Shown piece by piece: positions 1 through 14,956 of a stretch of DNA of 64,000 bases. This stretch comes from Ramazzottius varieornatus (Eukaryota; Tardigrada; Eutardigrada; Parachela; Ramazzottiidae): NCBI GenBank assembly GCA_001949185.1, contig BDGG01000001.1, positions 4,081,624 through 4,145,623 on the forward strand. Direction: 5' to 3'. Position 1 is the first letter of the stretch. Every line of letters starts with the position of its first letter. The notes under the pieces are model-generated. The model had not been told where the DNA came from and ran no database searches. It saw only the letters and a program-made list of their open reading frames with translations. The position numbers were made by a program, and so were the translations under genes.

Positions 1-273
1 CACGTCAGGTCCTTCCAGACAGTAATGGATGGCCACGGACCATCCGATGCCCGAGTCTCCTCCAGTAATCAGAGCCACTTTGCCAAGGAGTTTGCCGGCC
101 GGCTTGTAGAAGGGCGAGTAGGGAATCGGCTTAACGATCATGTCCTTCTCTAATCCCGGCTGATAATCCTGTTTCTCGGCGCCATGTTGCCGGCTCTCCA
201 TGCTGCGGGCAGCTGCGATAGTGGCCAGCGCCACAAGAAGGACTGCAGTGGGAAGGAATTTGGCGACAAGCAT
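1..273 (-). CDS. Short-chain dehydrogenase/reductase, secreted, 5' part only
   Basis: First 91 codons of an SDR oxidoreductase; the gene runs off the left edge. The ATG is at 273. Residues 1-18 are a hydrophobic leader (MLVAKFLPTAVLLVALAT), so the enzyme probably enters the secretory pathway. Then come QPGLEKDM, a proline-rich linker, GKLLGKVALITGG and DSGIG, which is the Rossmann dinucleotide-binding glycine motif TGGDSGIG. The arrangement QPG...M...KP...GKL.GKVALITGGDSGIG is typical of the bacterial/plant GSP39-YghA-like SDR branch rather than classical animal SDRs. The catalytic Tyr-Lys lies outside the window. A TATA box sits 91 bp upstream. Family call is firm; substrate unknown. Confidence 0.85.
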   Translation of the reverse strand, partial: MLVAKFLPTAVLLVALATIAAARSMESRQHGAEKQDYQPGLEKDMIVKPIPYSPFYKPAGKLLGKVALITGGDSGIGWSVAIHYCLEGPDV

Positions 274-363
274 CTTGGGCGTGGCTGGGTATCGCGAACT
301 CTTGCCACCAGGCAGCCCTGTGAACCGATTTTGCTAGACAATTTCTCTAATATTTGTGTTCTT

Positions 364-371
364 CTTATATA
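364..371 (-). promoter_or_regulatory. TATA box for the SDR gene
   Basis: Read on the minus strand this is TATATAAG, a consensus TATA element, 91 bp upstream of the SDR ATG at 273. This is a suitable distance for a short 5' leader. Inference from position and sequence only. Confidence 0.5.
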
Positions 372-504
372 CCGAAGTACGGATGTTTTTTTATGGGACG
401 ATGGGATAATTTCGTCGGCAGAAGTTTGCCGCTGGCAATTAACCGGTTTGCGGGTGTGTCTGTCACTTCTAGAGAACAGCGATCTTACGCTCCGATTTAC
501 GCTC

Positions 505-544
505 CGCAAGCGGACCCTCGACAGTCGTCGAGGGTCCGCTTGCG
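505..544. repeat. Perfect 18-bp inverted repeat, 4-nt loop
   Basis: Arms 505-522 and 527-544 are exact reverse complements around the loop AGTC. The arm reads CGCAAGCGGACCCTCGAC. It lies about 230 bp upstream of the SDR start in the region between the SDR and amine-oxidase genes. No coding role seen. Confidence 0.8.
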
Positions 545-896
545 CCGTGGGGCTCATCACTCGAGGGTACCCGGAACCATCTGTGGATCCAGCTTTAGGA
601 CCATTCTGTGAAGTTGACAGATGTTCGTTGCTGGGTAGACATTTCCTTTGTTCGCGGACATTTCGTGGAACGTGGACTCATGCTCTCTGACATTATGGTC
701 TGCTTATCCTGTTCGCTTTCAACGCACATGTGAGAAGGCACTTATTCGCTTGTCTGCCGTTGTACCTTCGCGCGTCTACGAGTCTTATCGCACTATCACC
801 ATGCATTATGGCTTAAGGTAATTTCAATGTCAAAGTTGGTGCCTTGCTAGTCGTGGACGATATGTTCGACTTTCTTCTGAAGCTCAATTGTACTAA

Positions 897-3369
<2,473 letters not shown>

Positions 3370-3859
3370 TAGCTACCGTCAACAAGCTGAGTTTTCAGTT
3401 ACTACTTTTACTGAAATCGATGGGTTACTCAGGAGGGAAAAGCGGAAGAATGAAGAGAGAATTTACACAGGCATCTTGAATCCAAAAGAATTCAAGGTTG
3501 AAATTATCCAGAATGTACACAAGAAAAGAAGGAAGCGAGTTCGAAGAACCAAGAAAAAAGTGCGCACAAAACATGCGGCAGTTGGTAAGAAAGTAAAAGC
3601 TGTCCCCACATAATAACAAGGCTGAAGGGTCCCAGAGCATAACATAACATGGATAAGATTCATTCAAAACTGATACCTAAGAATCTCTTGGTCCGAACTG
3701 ACCCAGTCAGCTCAAGGTGCCCTATCACAATCTCAAGAAAGTAAAAAGTAAGATAATGCCTGCTTTCAACAATCGAATTCCGTCCGTTCCGGCGCAGTTA
3801 GTAACAGATCTATCAGAAGACGGGTCCATAATCGGCTTCCATATGAAGGAATACCTCCT
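3370..3859. other. Convergent intergenic region, 3' ends
   Basis: Space between the stops of the amine oxidase (+) and Smaug (-). A/G-rich on the plus strand; presumably 3' UTRs. Nothing with coding signature. Confidence 0.5.
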
Positions 3860-6800
3860 CTAGAACGTGGTTTGCTCTACGGAACCAAACATACGGTAAG
3901 CAATCCATCTCGAATCTCCCACAAACGGATGACCGGTTATACGACCGGATAAAACTCCAAGCTGGGCAAAAAACCGTGCTATATGGTTCTCAAGTGGCGC
4001 ACGTTGTCGTTGTTCTTGGCTGACAGTGTGCGCCACTCAATGATCTGAATGTATCCATTTTGTACTTTTCGTTTGCCCAACTCCCAACTAATCGGAAAGA
4101 TTATGAAAACCATGAAATTGTGTCTTCAATTTTACAAGGGTAGAAAAAAGTATTTTCTAACACGACTCTTACCAATACTGGGTAATGCATGTTCGGTTAC
4201 ACTCAACGTGAGTGATTCCAAGTCGGCGTCAACGCCGTCGAACCACAGATTCGACTGAGCAGCTATGAAGAAAAAACGAACTCGTTAGTCTCACTTTGCA
4301 ACTTTGTAAAACACTTCACTTACCCGTAAGTGGTTTCGGGGCGACTGGAGCCGAACGAGCGCGGCTCAAGGGAGTCTTTGGCTTGAGGAACATACTATTA
4401 TCGTTTGAGATTGGTGGACCCACAGGGCCTTTAATCAGGGCGAAGCATCGATGCAGTGGACGATGTTGCTGCTGTTGCTGTTGCGATGGCGGACGAGCGG
4501 AGAAACCATCGGGAACTGGGAGGAAAAAGCTATCGGCTTCGGTACTACGGTTGATGGTGCCTTGTGAGCCTTGTCTTTCACTGAAGGGTGGACCGAACGC
4601 TGACGCTGAAGATATTGGAGCTGTCGTATAACTGCAAAACAGAAAGGTGTGAAGAAAAGAGAAATGTATCCATAATTACTGTTTACCTCTTCGTCAGCTT
4701 GCGATGTCCCTGGAAAGTGGTGTTGCGCATCAGTGCTTGTAAGCTCTGCTTCAGCGACAATAAGGTGCTTCTTAGTACGCCGTAAAACGCTTCGTGGCGC
4801 ATGCAGCGATCCAGCAGCTGTATGAACGGCCCCGTACAGTCTTCTTCCACGGGAATGGGTCCTCCCGAGTTGCAGTACACGCTTCCCACTGGAAAAACAA
4901 CCTCAAATTAGTATTTTGTCAAGTTGAATACGTTCTCGATAACTGAATACGTTTCCAATTAGGATGTAGTCAAGCTCGAAAGAAAAGCCGGCAAAAGTAG
5001 TCTAGAACGTATTCATGCCCCTGCATACACTGAATCCCACAATCCATGAGACAGTAGTGTATGCGGGTATTCGATGTTGCCCACTCTCAAGTACATGCAT
5101 ACACCGAACCACACAGTCAATGCGAAACAGAGTATGCAGGTACCCGTCAAGATTTTATAGGCCACTCATTTCGCCAGAATACAACAAATTCAAAACTTGG
5201 AAAATCTAGAAGAACGTACTCTTGCGTAAGACAAAGGTGAGTCTAGCAGCCAGGTCCTGAGGCGGAATGTCCTCAATGGATTGTATTTTGGCAAAGTCGA
5301 GGCAAAGCCGTGGCGCCAACTTCATGGGCGTCGCCAACAGACTACGGACTTCGTTGAGCACTGTGCGGACGTCGCCCACGTCGTTAACTCGCTTGACCAA
5401 CTTCACCGTCTCATCCGGACGCTCATGCAGCTTTTGAATGCATTGGAGTATCTTGTTCCTCGCTCCTTTGGTCACATTCTGTAAAAAAGCACTGCACATC
5501 AACTGTCAGGACTTGCAGATGGTCAATAACAAAGCAGTCAGTAAGGAACACTGGAGTTACATACCCAAACTTCCAGCTGCGCTTCCGTCACGTTCAGCAG
5601 TTCGTCGTAGGACTTGCTGGCCAGCAAGCCACAATACTTGTGTAGACGAAGTCCCTTCAGCCACGCTGGCACATCTTCAATGAACAAAAATCTTTTAGAA
5701 TCATTGATCTTAAGAAAATGTATTCGCACTGGAATCCGTTATGTCATGGTGTTTTAGCTCTGGCGGCTCGTAGAGCCAGATGTTTTTCTTCATTGACTTT
5801 TGTCACAATGGAAAAACCCAACAGTGAGTGATTGAGTGGGAATACAGAAGCCTTAATATTATAAAAGTCGACAATCGATACAGGATGCGTTTTCAATGGG
5901 GTGCCGTTTGAACCTTTTTCTTTCGTGTGAGTTTTGGCCCATTTTCAATTGTTTTCAATGAGTCCAATCAGGTTTGATATCCTGGAGTACAGCCTGTTCG
6001 CAATCTAACAAGTGAAAGTGAACCTTTTTGTAGTGAAACCATGAGTTCGTGAAGGAAACGTGCGTAGTGTCTGTCAAAGAGGATGCGGACTGTTAATGTA
6101 CTGGGTCGTGACGCTTGCCTTCGACCACCATCGTTCATCGATCAAAGCAGTTCATCAAGATCCTTCTACGCTTTTGTGCTTATTTTCACTACTGCTCAAA
6201 TGGGTTTCTTGTATGTGTGTAGCAGCAGAGGCCCCTCATAGTATTGACATTCATCGGGCTGTCTTCCCGGATATTTTCCCGAAGCAAGCCCGACCAGCTG
6301 CCCACGCAGGAATCAATACATAACGGCTAAATATAGCACCCACCTCGCATCCCCGCTTTAGGCGGCGTGTAGACATATGATTCATCAGGGATGTTGATCA
6401 AGCTGCCGTTGGAATCGGAGATGCCGGAGAGCGGCTCGCTGTCGCCGTGACTGTGGGCGCTGGGGCTGGATGACAGCGAACGATGCAGCCGATGATGATA
6501 GTCAACTTCCGCCACCAGACTGCTGCGGGGACCCAGATGCGAACCACTACCGATGCGGTGCACCAGCGGAGCTGACAGGGTCGACTGAAGAGGAGCGTGG
6601 CTGCCGTAGGAGGACGAAGATAACCCCGAGCCTACAATAACAACAGAAAATATTAAAAAAGCTGTAAGCTTCCTCAAACGAGACATTAGTTCGAAGCAAG
6701 CAAATTCTCCACAGGAAACAGTATCTAAAGTTGGCGTCTAAGTTTTCTCATTTCGTTTTCGAGCACGAGGTGCAGGGCAAATTGTGGTCGTTCTTGCACA

Positions 6801-8885
6801 ACCTGCATACACCTAACAATGCACGAGCTACACACGTCTGTATGCCGGTTCGTGAAACGCGACGGATCTCATTTACTGAGCTCTCGAATATGTGGGAAAC
6901 TCAGCGAAAAATTTAATTAAAAAGTAGATACTGTTTCTGGTGGTATGTGTAGGGCCTACTGTGTTGAGGAGAGAGAGAGGCCAGTGAAGAAGTCAGTGGG
7001 GAAGAGGAGCCGGGCGATGTGGAGGTGGTGGGTGAGGAGGGAAGGTCGCTGCTGCTGGTGATGACTAAAGGAAAGCCAACTCCCTCCTGACTGGAAAAGG
7101 CCGCTGACATGTGTGCGAATTTCTCTTGTTGGGTCTTGCTGAAGGCCGGATGGAGTGCGGCGATGGAAAGAATGTGCTGAAGGTGCATATCTTTATTCGG
7201 TGAGAACAGACTGCCATTGTTGGCCATGACGCGTCGCTGATACAGTTCCTCCATGACATTGCTCATTGCCAGAACCGACTGCGCCTCTTCCGGCTTCAGA
7301 AGGCACAGTTGGCGAAGAACTTCGTCCAGTGGCTGCCTGGACAGATCTGCAAGAAGAAACCACCAGTAATCGACGAAAGAAATATTCAGCGAATTTGTTT
7401 GATATTTTCCTCGGACTATGAAAAGTGAGGACGTTGAAAGATGCATGTACGGAAAATCCGACTGCAAATTTAAATTGAATCTTTTGTGTTTTGACGGTGA
7501 ATATTTTGGCATCAATGTTGCCGAACGACACTGACTTCGTTCGAACAGTCATAACCACGCTTTCTGACCCATATTTAAGAGATCAATCAGCAGCGGGGCC
7601 GACGAGCCATCTTTGATGCTCGCCATGAGCTTCTCGCGATCGGGCAGCTTTATGGGAAATCCTTTTGTGCGACGACACCGAGAGATTAGTCTAACGCATC
7701 ACAGTCTACAAAATTTACAGTTCTACGGTAGGGATTTCCTCCGTACTCCACCGACAGACCGGAAGGCAGCATAGCGCTCAGGAAATTTGATCCCCAGAAA
7801 ACCACCAAAATATTCTGAACTGTTTTCGGATCTACAAATTTTATTCTCCATTTTCTCCTTCTTTTGCTAATTTTGTTTTGTCTCCCGACCGTTACCAGAG
7901 TGTGAAGATATCATCAATCTGAAATGGCGCTTTCGCTTTCAAGCCCTTCTTCGGTCTTCGGCAGGAGACAAAGATCCGAAAGAAGCCTCATGGCGATGTG
8001 CGCTGTGAAGTAACAACGATAAAAAATACACATCATGTCACGCAACAGCCAAGATTACGTTGATTGCGTAATGCACATGTCAAAATTCCACTAGCTTTCG
8101 AAATTCAAGTTTGAGATCCGGTTCACTTTTCTCTGCAGCCCACAATGAACCAAAACACTTCATTGCCTTTCTTCCTTATTGAACCACTTTCACTGACTTT
8201 GCAGTGGAAAGCGTTTTGTCAAGGAGCCAATTGTAGTGAGGATCCTCACATGTCGGCTGAAATTAGCATTCTCTCTTCTACGACTCTCATTCATAAAGAT
8301 CCAATTCCACAAATGAGCAATAATATTCACTTTATCGAACATTTTATCATCATTCTATCAATATTTCGCAGCGCAATTTTTGGCACGCTCGACAAATACC
8401 TCCAAAAATTCCACTACTTTCAGAAGTTCAAGCGGGCGAACAGTACTGCTCTTATCAAATTAGGGAACCCGTAAATACTCAGATACCAATTGAGATATTT
8501 TTCCAGTGTTGAATTAAAGAGCTTATTTTTGAACTGTTATCAGACTGGGACGTCGGATGGTCACCGAAAGCGGCGCATGTTTTTGTTCTGACTGGCTAGA
8601 CGAGTGCGCCACTTGGGAGAGCGATCTAGTTTAATTAATCCATTCAAAAATTTATCACATACCTCGGTCAGATTCCACTCCGCTCTTTCGAACGCCGTCA
8701 TCATTATCCACAAGCGATTCTAGCAGACCATGTAGGAAGTACTTGTGGGGAAAGGAGAGTTGTTGTACAATAGTACAGACAGCCAGCAGCTGATCCAGCG
8801 CGTCCAAATCCCGCACGGCGCTGACGGCTGCCTCCATGGCCGAGGGAGGCACGCTCGTCTGGATGGTCATAGCCGGAAGACCCAT
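3860..8885 (-). CDS. smg: Smaug (SAMD4-type) RNA-binding translational repressor
   Basis: Ten exons (minus order): 8885-8663, 7661-7569, 7346-6960, 6631-6344, 5674-5565, 5478-5220, 4888-4687, 4631-4324, 4262-4173, 3876-3860; phases close, 658 aa. Smaug binds stem-loops in target mRNAs through a SAM domain and recruits CCR4-NOT and translational repressors. The SAM domain is split over 5674-5220: DVPAWLKGLRLHKYCGLL, then VTKGARNKILQCIQKL, almost as in vertebrate SAMD4. The N-terminal helical region matches the Smaug similarity region (LSIAALHPAF). The C-terminal helix QLLDRCMRHEAF and the end motif DLESLTLSVTEHAL are also family-specific. A Gln run lies at about 4464-4490. The last coding exon is just 17 nt. 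Two introns carry MITE copies. Confidence 0.93.
3961..4085. mobile_element. GGCGCA-core MITE, copy 4 (last Smaug intron)
   Basis: Terminal repeats GCTGGGCAAA (3961) and TTTGCCCAACTCCC (4072-4085). Core arms CAAGTGGCGCAC and GTGTGCGCCACT flank the shared internal GGCTGACA. Confidence 0.8.
8543..8640. mobile_element. GGCGCA-core MITE, copy 5 (first Smaug intron)
   Basis: Degraded copy: AAGCGGCGCA (8568-8577) against TGCGCCACTTGGGAGAGCGATC, with internal GACTGGCTAGA. Same layout as the other copies. Confidence 0.65.
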
Positions 8886-11800
8886 AATGGAGTGACGAGA
8901 TCTGACCAGCAGCTCGTGGATAGACAGACTCCTCCAGCACGGCTATAGGCTCGTCATTCACCTACGATGGAAAACAAGTGAAGACTGCCGGAATGCACAA
9001 CAGTATCGACCTACGAACAAGCCACAAAACCTCACATACGCAACTTGAATACGTACGTTGTCTTTGGAATGGCTGGTGGAAGAGAGTAAGACAGTGCCAG
9101 CAAAAAATAGTCCAACGACGTAGAGAAGAAACGGAACTGTTAAAAGCGACAGTTTCACAATGAGCCAAAAACTTGTTCGCCACTTTCCTACGGACGTTCT
9201 AATAATCATTCTAAAAGTCTCTGTCTCTAGTCTCTACTGCGTAGAGTCGCTCGCCAAACCAAACAAAACTTTGCGATCAAACACGTACGGCAGTCGTACA
9301 ACTACAGTAATTCACATTTTACTGAAGGTGGCAGCACTGAACCGGACAATCAATACACTAGCATGAGCCCACCTTCGGTTGATTGACAAATTTTTTCTTA
9401 CACAGTTCGTGGAGCCGAAGGGTGGAGCTTGTTCGAACAAAAAGTTTCTTCCGGAATTCCATTTTCGTTTCAAGTTCTAGTTTTTTCTTCTGACTACCAG
9501 GTGCGAATTTGAGTCTTTGGGTTGAGTTGAGGCCTCGAGAGGATCAAGGAGAGAACAAGTTCGTGGACTTTGCAGTACTTGCACGCCTTAGGGCTGGCCT
9601 TTCGGCATCCGGGATTCCGGGGTTCTGCTGCCTCCCACGCTTAATTCAACTGAGCGGTTTGGTAACTTCTGTTTCACAGGAACACACCGAAGTGATTTTT
9701 GATCATGGAGCACTTGATTTGACACAGTGTTCACAAGGTCTAATCGATGTGAAGAAAGCGAAAGTAAATTAAATCGTGCGCACGCAGTCTATTTGTTATG
9801 CATTTGTTATGCGAACATCTCTCTTTTGCCAGCAACGGTGCTCCGCCAGCACGGCAGATTTCAGCTCACAGAGTGCCGTAAAATCAGCCAAGTAGGACCG
9901 ATGAGCAAGTAAAACCAGAATATTTACTCGTCATGGTTTGCTGGAAAATCCTTCATGCACAGCGGAAGCCACCACCGATAACCGAGAAACGAACCCGGAT
10001 CCGCGCGCCGCGGCCGACGTCACACTTTCTATTTGATGCGCTGATCGGTACAGTCGCTACCATTTGACATTGAAGGCATTTTGAAATTGAAAAGGAAGAA
10101 AAGCTAGACTAAATTGTTGTTAAAAAATTACTAAGGGCTGGCTAAAGGTGAAAGAGAAGATTGGAGGACGCTCTAGCAGAAGTTTTCGGATATTCACGCA
10201 GTTGTCGGCGGTCCGCGGTTTTTCCGGAACTGACAAGCTATTTCGACTACTAACGGTTTGAAAAGTACTGTCCGACGTTCTAGAACGTTGTTGCGTTGGC
10301 GATCAAACTATACATCTCGAAACAACATAAACGGCGAGAGTTCATGCAAGTGATGAACATCCACCGGCCAGACGTCAACGTGCATACGGCCTGCATCAAC
10401 AGCGAATAAAAATAATCCACCAGTCCAAAGAGCAGCTGGTTGAATTCAGTGACATCTTCGGTGGACTTGCTGAGCTGCTTGAGACCACGGCGTTCTGTGC
10501 CACAATTCAACTGCAAGATCCCCAACAAGCGTCTGAAAACTATGTCATGAAGTTGTAGTTTTGTCCTGGACGATGTACAGCATGCGCAGCATTTACGTTT
10601 TTTCGGTCCTTTCCAACACAGCCACTGACCACCTGGCACAATATTTTTCAGTCATTGCGGTTATAGAAATATTGGTACAACTTTCGGTCGGACATTCGCC
10701 TGAAAATTAGTTGCAAACCCCATGCACCTTTACGGCATAACTCGTCACACGACTTCTGTCTAATGGTCGATCAACACGAAGCGGTCAATAGTTTTAGTCT
10801 GAGCAGAGATTTAAATGGACGCACCTGGAATGAAAAACCGAGGGACTCTCACAACTCTACGACGTGCGTATGGTCTACCGACCATGCGCCACCTACAGGG
10901 GGTTTATGTGCACGTCGGATGTACGGTTCTTCCAGCGGCGCCACAGTCAATATAAATGATTGTTAGTGCGAACCGGTCTTCCTCGTTATGTTGTTCTCTG
11001 GAGCATCAAGTGTGCATTACGAAAATCAGAATAGTTCTGATAAACCGTGGACTTGCTTCTGAAGAGGCTCCTATGTACCTGTGTTCGGTATCGAAAACAA
11101 CGCCTCCCAAAAGAGAAAACCCAGTTCCGAATAGTTCACTGATTTTTTCTGGAACGATTGAGGCCAAGCAATATGCGATCCGTCGGCGAGAAACCGGAGC
11201 ATTCTTCAGTCTTTAAATTAAGACTTCCTTCCCCAACAGGCAGAAAATTAGCGCTAAATCGTCACTTAAGCCACATGGATCATAACAAGAACTTATCGAA
11301 CACCGACCAGCCATAGGTCGCTACGAGGTCTTGCAATTATCTCTTGCGTGACCTTCGATCTTCTTTCACAAAGACTTATGTCAGAAATATAAGTCAAGGA
11401 TTTACAACAGCCGGAAGAGATCGAGAAACTTCATCCGGAGTCATTAATCTAAACTTTTGCACCTCGTTGTGGTTTTCCTTGAATCTTCATAATATGGCAG
11501 CATGATGTGAATTCCGTTGTCCACCATTGTCCAGACAAAATGCCTTTGCTTGATAAAGTTAAAACAGCAATGTACATTATGTTGCTGTAAATTAGCTAGC
11601 TTATGTGCAAGCTGCAGCCGTTCAAAGGCTGGAGCTTGCATGTGTGTAAAGACGCCACACATTCGCGCAAAAAAGCGAGGACCCCATAGGCTCTACGGCT
11701 GCTGGAGAGTTCCATCACGCATGCATGCGAAAAATCAATCATCTTCGGATCTTCCTCCACTCACTGCCTTCCGCTAAGCCCATTTGCAAAAACACCTCAG

Positions 11801-13900
11801 GCGTGAAGCATTCTTCGCCTGCTCCTTCGAGAAAGATACCACTTTCCCGGTCTACACGAAGTCCTCTAAATCTCACCAAAAATAAACCGAAAATAACAAA
11901 ACCAAAAACAACGACAAATTTCCGTTACGAAGTTCACGAATGAATTTACGAACGTCCTCGACTTTATGTACGTCATGAGGGTGTCCCCAGGGACCGGAAC
12001 TTCCTGCCTAGAACAGCAGCCATCTTGGGAGTTCAAAACCTACTAGTAACTTATCATCAAGCGTACGTACGAGAAACCCGTGCACCCTGCGCATTGAGGA
12101 AACGCTTAAGCGATCGCGGCTCCTCAAAAGAGCCCTATAAGAAAACACTCAAGCCGGTATCAGGTTTCTCTGTTGGGCCTCGTCAGCGTGCTTCATGCTC
12201 CAGATCTACTTTCCACACCGAAACCTAAACTGCTGAATCCATGAAACTTCCATGGATATGGAGGACCCGAAATATACCACGCTTCGCCGCATCTCCATCA
12301 ATCCTTTCCGTGATCAAGTCCCACCCAAGCCGAAGCAGTCTTGTTTACATGCACGCAGCAGCAGCTGCGTCAAATCGTCTGCGAACCCTGTCCTCATCCA
12401 AGAGGCCGGCCAGTGCTAGAATATAGACAGACGGTAAATGATGTGGACTTATCCATAATCACTCGGTGGTAACTAAATGCCAGGCGCTATTCTCGCTGCT
12501 GTTGAGCCTCTGCTATCGTTCCATACTGACAGATTTTACACGAGATGATGTATGGGCCCTAACATCAAGCAGGAACTACGGGAGCTAGCCAGCACAACAT
12601 ACGCGCAGCTATTTAGCCAAGCGTTGAGAAGGATCTCCTTCCTCCGCTCGTGATGGTCGATAGGCCTGGCTTCAAGGGAGAAAGCTGATCCTGCAGTATT
12701 CGTACTATTTTACCCTGCTTCTAGTTATCATTAAGCCTTCTGCTAGAACGTTTTCCTGACATGTCATGTCATGGACTGTGACAGTGCTTGAAATTTATTC
12801 TGGGTGTACTCTAAAGCCGAAGATAGTATTTTGGAGGGAGTATTTTTGAGAGGAGTAAGCAGTGCTACCGTGCCTCCCAGGATCCGCGTTGTCAGCAAAC
12901 TGGATTCACCAGACTGACATGTGTGACGCAGCTTCTTGATTGCCATTTTTCCAAGGTACTTAAAACAGCTCTTAAAATGCGCGAATGCGATCAAGGATTG
13001 GATCGTCACAGAATGCGAGCGATAGAAAATTGCCCTGCTGCTTCTTCCTACTGTAACATCTCCCCTTTGAACTCGAGTACCAATGATTCAATTGCCCATC
13101 CTTGTCGTCACATTCAATTGGATTTATCTTTTAGGCTGCGGCATGCTTCTTCCTGGACTACTGGCGGTTGCATCCAGCGCAGCACATTGTGGGGGTACAG
13201 GTAAACCTTCCCTTCACGCAATAACATCAATTTTTTTCTTCTAGGCAGCAGTATTCCGTCCTGTCTCGTGTTTTCATTTGGCCACAAGTTGCACTAATGT
13301 AATTTTGGAAAAAGCGGATAGGAAAATAAGTATCCGCATGGTTTATTTTTCTTTGGTTGTCGCAGGCGAGCCTTCTTTCCCATACGCCTAATCGGGGTCG
13401 CCAGAAATCAGTTTTGCTTCCTGTCCACCATAGCATGTTTGGTATGTCTTGTGCCATTCCTAAATTAATACTGACAGTTCTGCTCAGTTAAGCACAGAGA
13501 TGGGATAGCGACGAAGCGGAAATGGCTACTAATTTGTTTGTTTAAAATTTATGCAATAATCGCATACTGATGCGCTGTAAGGCTTGTCTATCCGCGCAGT
13601 CCTGCCTCGCTGGAGCTAACCACCTCGATCGAGTCGTTTGAAATTCCGAAAGACAAGCTTTCTGCTAATAGCTCCGTTTCAATGTCCCATTTGTACCCAA
13701 AGGAAGACCCTTTACTGCAGCTTGATCTATACTAAATGTCGACTTCATTATCACCGCATGTAACTTTGGCACCCCATTGCAAGCCTGCAGCAACCCATTT
13801 CAAGGGCCTCAAAGCTCTGTGGGCCATCTGCATGTTTAGACTGGCGACGGAAGCAGATACGGGAACCTAACTCTCGGAACCTCCAGCTCTCATTCAAACG
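8886..13900. other. Gene-poor region upstream of Smaug and Quiver-like gene
   Basis: About 5 kb with only short frames that lack splice or motif support. The Smaug 5' leader and promoter should be here; a CG-rich patch with TGACGTCG-like sequence (about 10005-10020) is a candidate core region. The frame at 10280-10639 is listed separately. Confidence 0.4.
10280..10639 (-). other. Candidate coding region, unidentified
   Basis: Open frame of 119 codons on the minus strand with a plausible acceptor (GTTTTCAG) before residues RLLGILQLNCGTERRG. The stretch EDVTEFNQLLFGLVDY looks protein-like and helical. An alternative frame at the 3' end reads VDVHHLHELSPFMLF then stop, so the true 3' structure may use another frame. 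No family recognised. It could also be an upstream Smaug exon or spurious. Confidence 0.25.
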
Positions 13901-14956
13901 ATGTTCTTACCACAGAGGTCCATGATGCCTGAGTCATTCCGACATGATCCCTTGTTCCCCATTCTGCATACTTCCTATCGGTCCTTCGCCTCTCTCCTTG
14001 TTGTCGTTATGCTCATCTCGGTGGTTTCTGGCTCACAGAGCAAGTATAACACTATCGAAGGTAACCCTTTCACTTACAGAACATCGGACGTGGGCAAACC
14101 AGCAAACCAGCAAACTAGTTCCGTATATTATCATTGCTGTTGGCTGATAGTGTACGCCCCTGAAAAATACCTGGTTCATTTCGTTTGCCCACGTCCCATA
14201 TTTTCAAACGATAGTTTTGAACACGCGTTATACCGGCAAGTTACTGTACCTGAAAGTTGATCGAGGTGCCTGTCTTGCTTTGCAGAGACCATCGACTGCT
14301 TCGAATGCAAGAGCAATCTTCACAACAACTGCAGGGATCCCTTCAACGGCACCTCCAATATTTTTCCTCTGGCGCCCTGCAAAGGATGTTGTGTCAAAAT
14401 AGTCCGGAATTACAATACCAGTAGGTTAATAATAGTAATTGGCTCGCGATCATGTGGACATCCCGTCGAGGGACCGATCGTAAATTCCACGCAATTGGAA
14501 CGTCGGAACAGGAATTCACCCGGCCCAGATCGTTTTCCCAACTGGCGTACACTCTCAGCTAACAACAAACAAAAACGTGCGCCAGTCAAAACAGCGATCT
14601 GGGTAACATCATTTGCCGACCTCCCAAATGATATTCTGAAACTCTTTCGCTTTGACAACTCGGAAACTTCATTAGAGAAAACCCATTTACTCGAGTATTT
14701 TCGTTCAATGAATATGTTGGGTCAATCTTTTTCAGAACAAGAGACTGTCTGGAGAACGTGTACAGAAAAACTGGAAATCAGCAATTCCTTGGTTCATCGG
14801 GATGTCTGCATGGCAGAGTCCAACGGCCAAGGACATCTTTGCATATGTAGCGAGGACAAATGCAATTCCTCCCCGCCTCACAGAGCAGCGTTTAGTGCCT
14901 TTTCCCTACTCTACTTTTTCTTCCTTTTTCGACTATTGTGCAACGAAATACGGTGA
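13901..14956 (+). CDS. Ly6/Quiver (sleepless)-like GPI-anchored protein
   Basis: Exons 13901-14060, 14286-14420, 14736-14956; phases close, 171 aa. Hydrophobic leader near residues 28-45 (SFASLLVVVMLISVVSG); ATG at 13922 or 13925 would give a tighter signal peptide. The mature part has the cysteine pattern of three-finger Quiver proteins: IDCFECKS, C..PF, CKGCCVKI, RTC, VCM, then CICSEDKCN, followed by a hydrophobic C-terminal tail (FSLLYFFFLFRLL) typical of a GPI signal. Family members modulate ion channels and receptors at the neuronal surface or help septate junctions; the role here is unknown. Both introns contain a MITE copy. Confidence 0.82.
14086..14196. mobile_element. GGCGCA-core MITE, copy 6 (Quiver-like intron 1)
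   Basis: Perfect 14-bp terminal repeats GGACGTGGGCAAAC (14086-14099) and GTTTGCCCACGTCC (14183-14196). The core is eroded, but GTTGGCTGATAGTGTACGCC is still recognisable. Confidence 0.75.
14521..14630. mobile_element. GGCGCA-core MITE, copy 7 (Quiver-like intron 2)
   Basis: Inner arms CCCAGATCGTTTT / AACAGCGATCTGGG and core ACTGGCG / CGCCAGT. The right end TTTGCCGACCTCCCAAAT matches the family terminus. Confidence 0.75.

Noticed and set aside
3425-3667. Minus-strand frame with hydrophobic residues between amine oxidase and Smaug
   Set aside because: Falls in convergent 3' UTR space, A/G-biased, no splice or family signal; Smaug's stop at 3860 explains the adjacent coding sequence.
8145-8474. 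109-codon plus-strand frame
   Set aside because: Lies in the first Smaug intron, AT-rich, no motif.
10280-10639. Possible CENP-X (MHF2) homologue from the tail VDVHHLHELSPFML
   Set aside because: The matching tail is in a different frame from the upstream helix and would need a 30-nt intron or a frameshift; similarity is too short to name.
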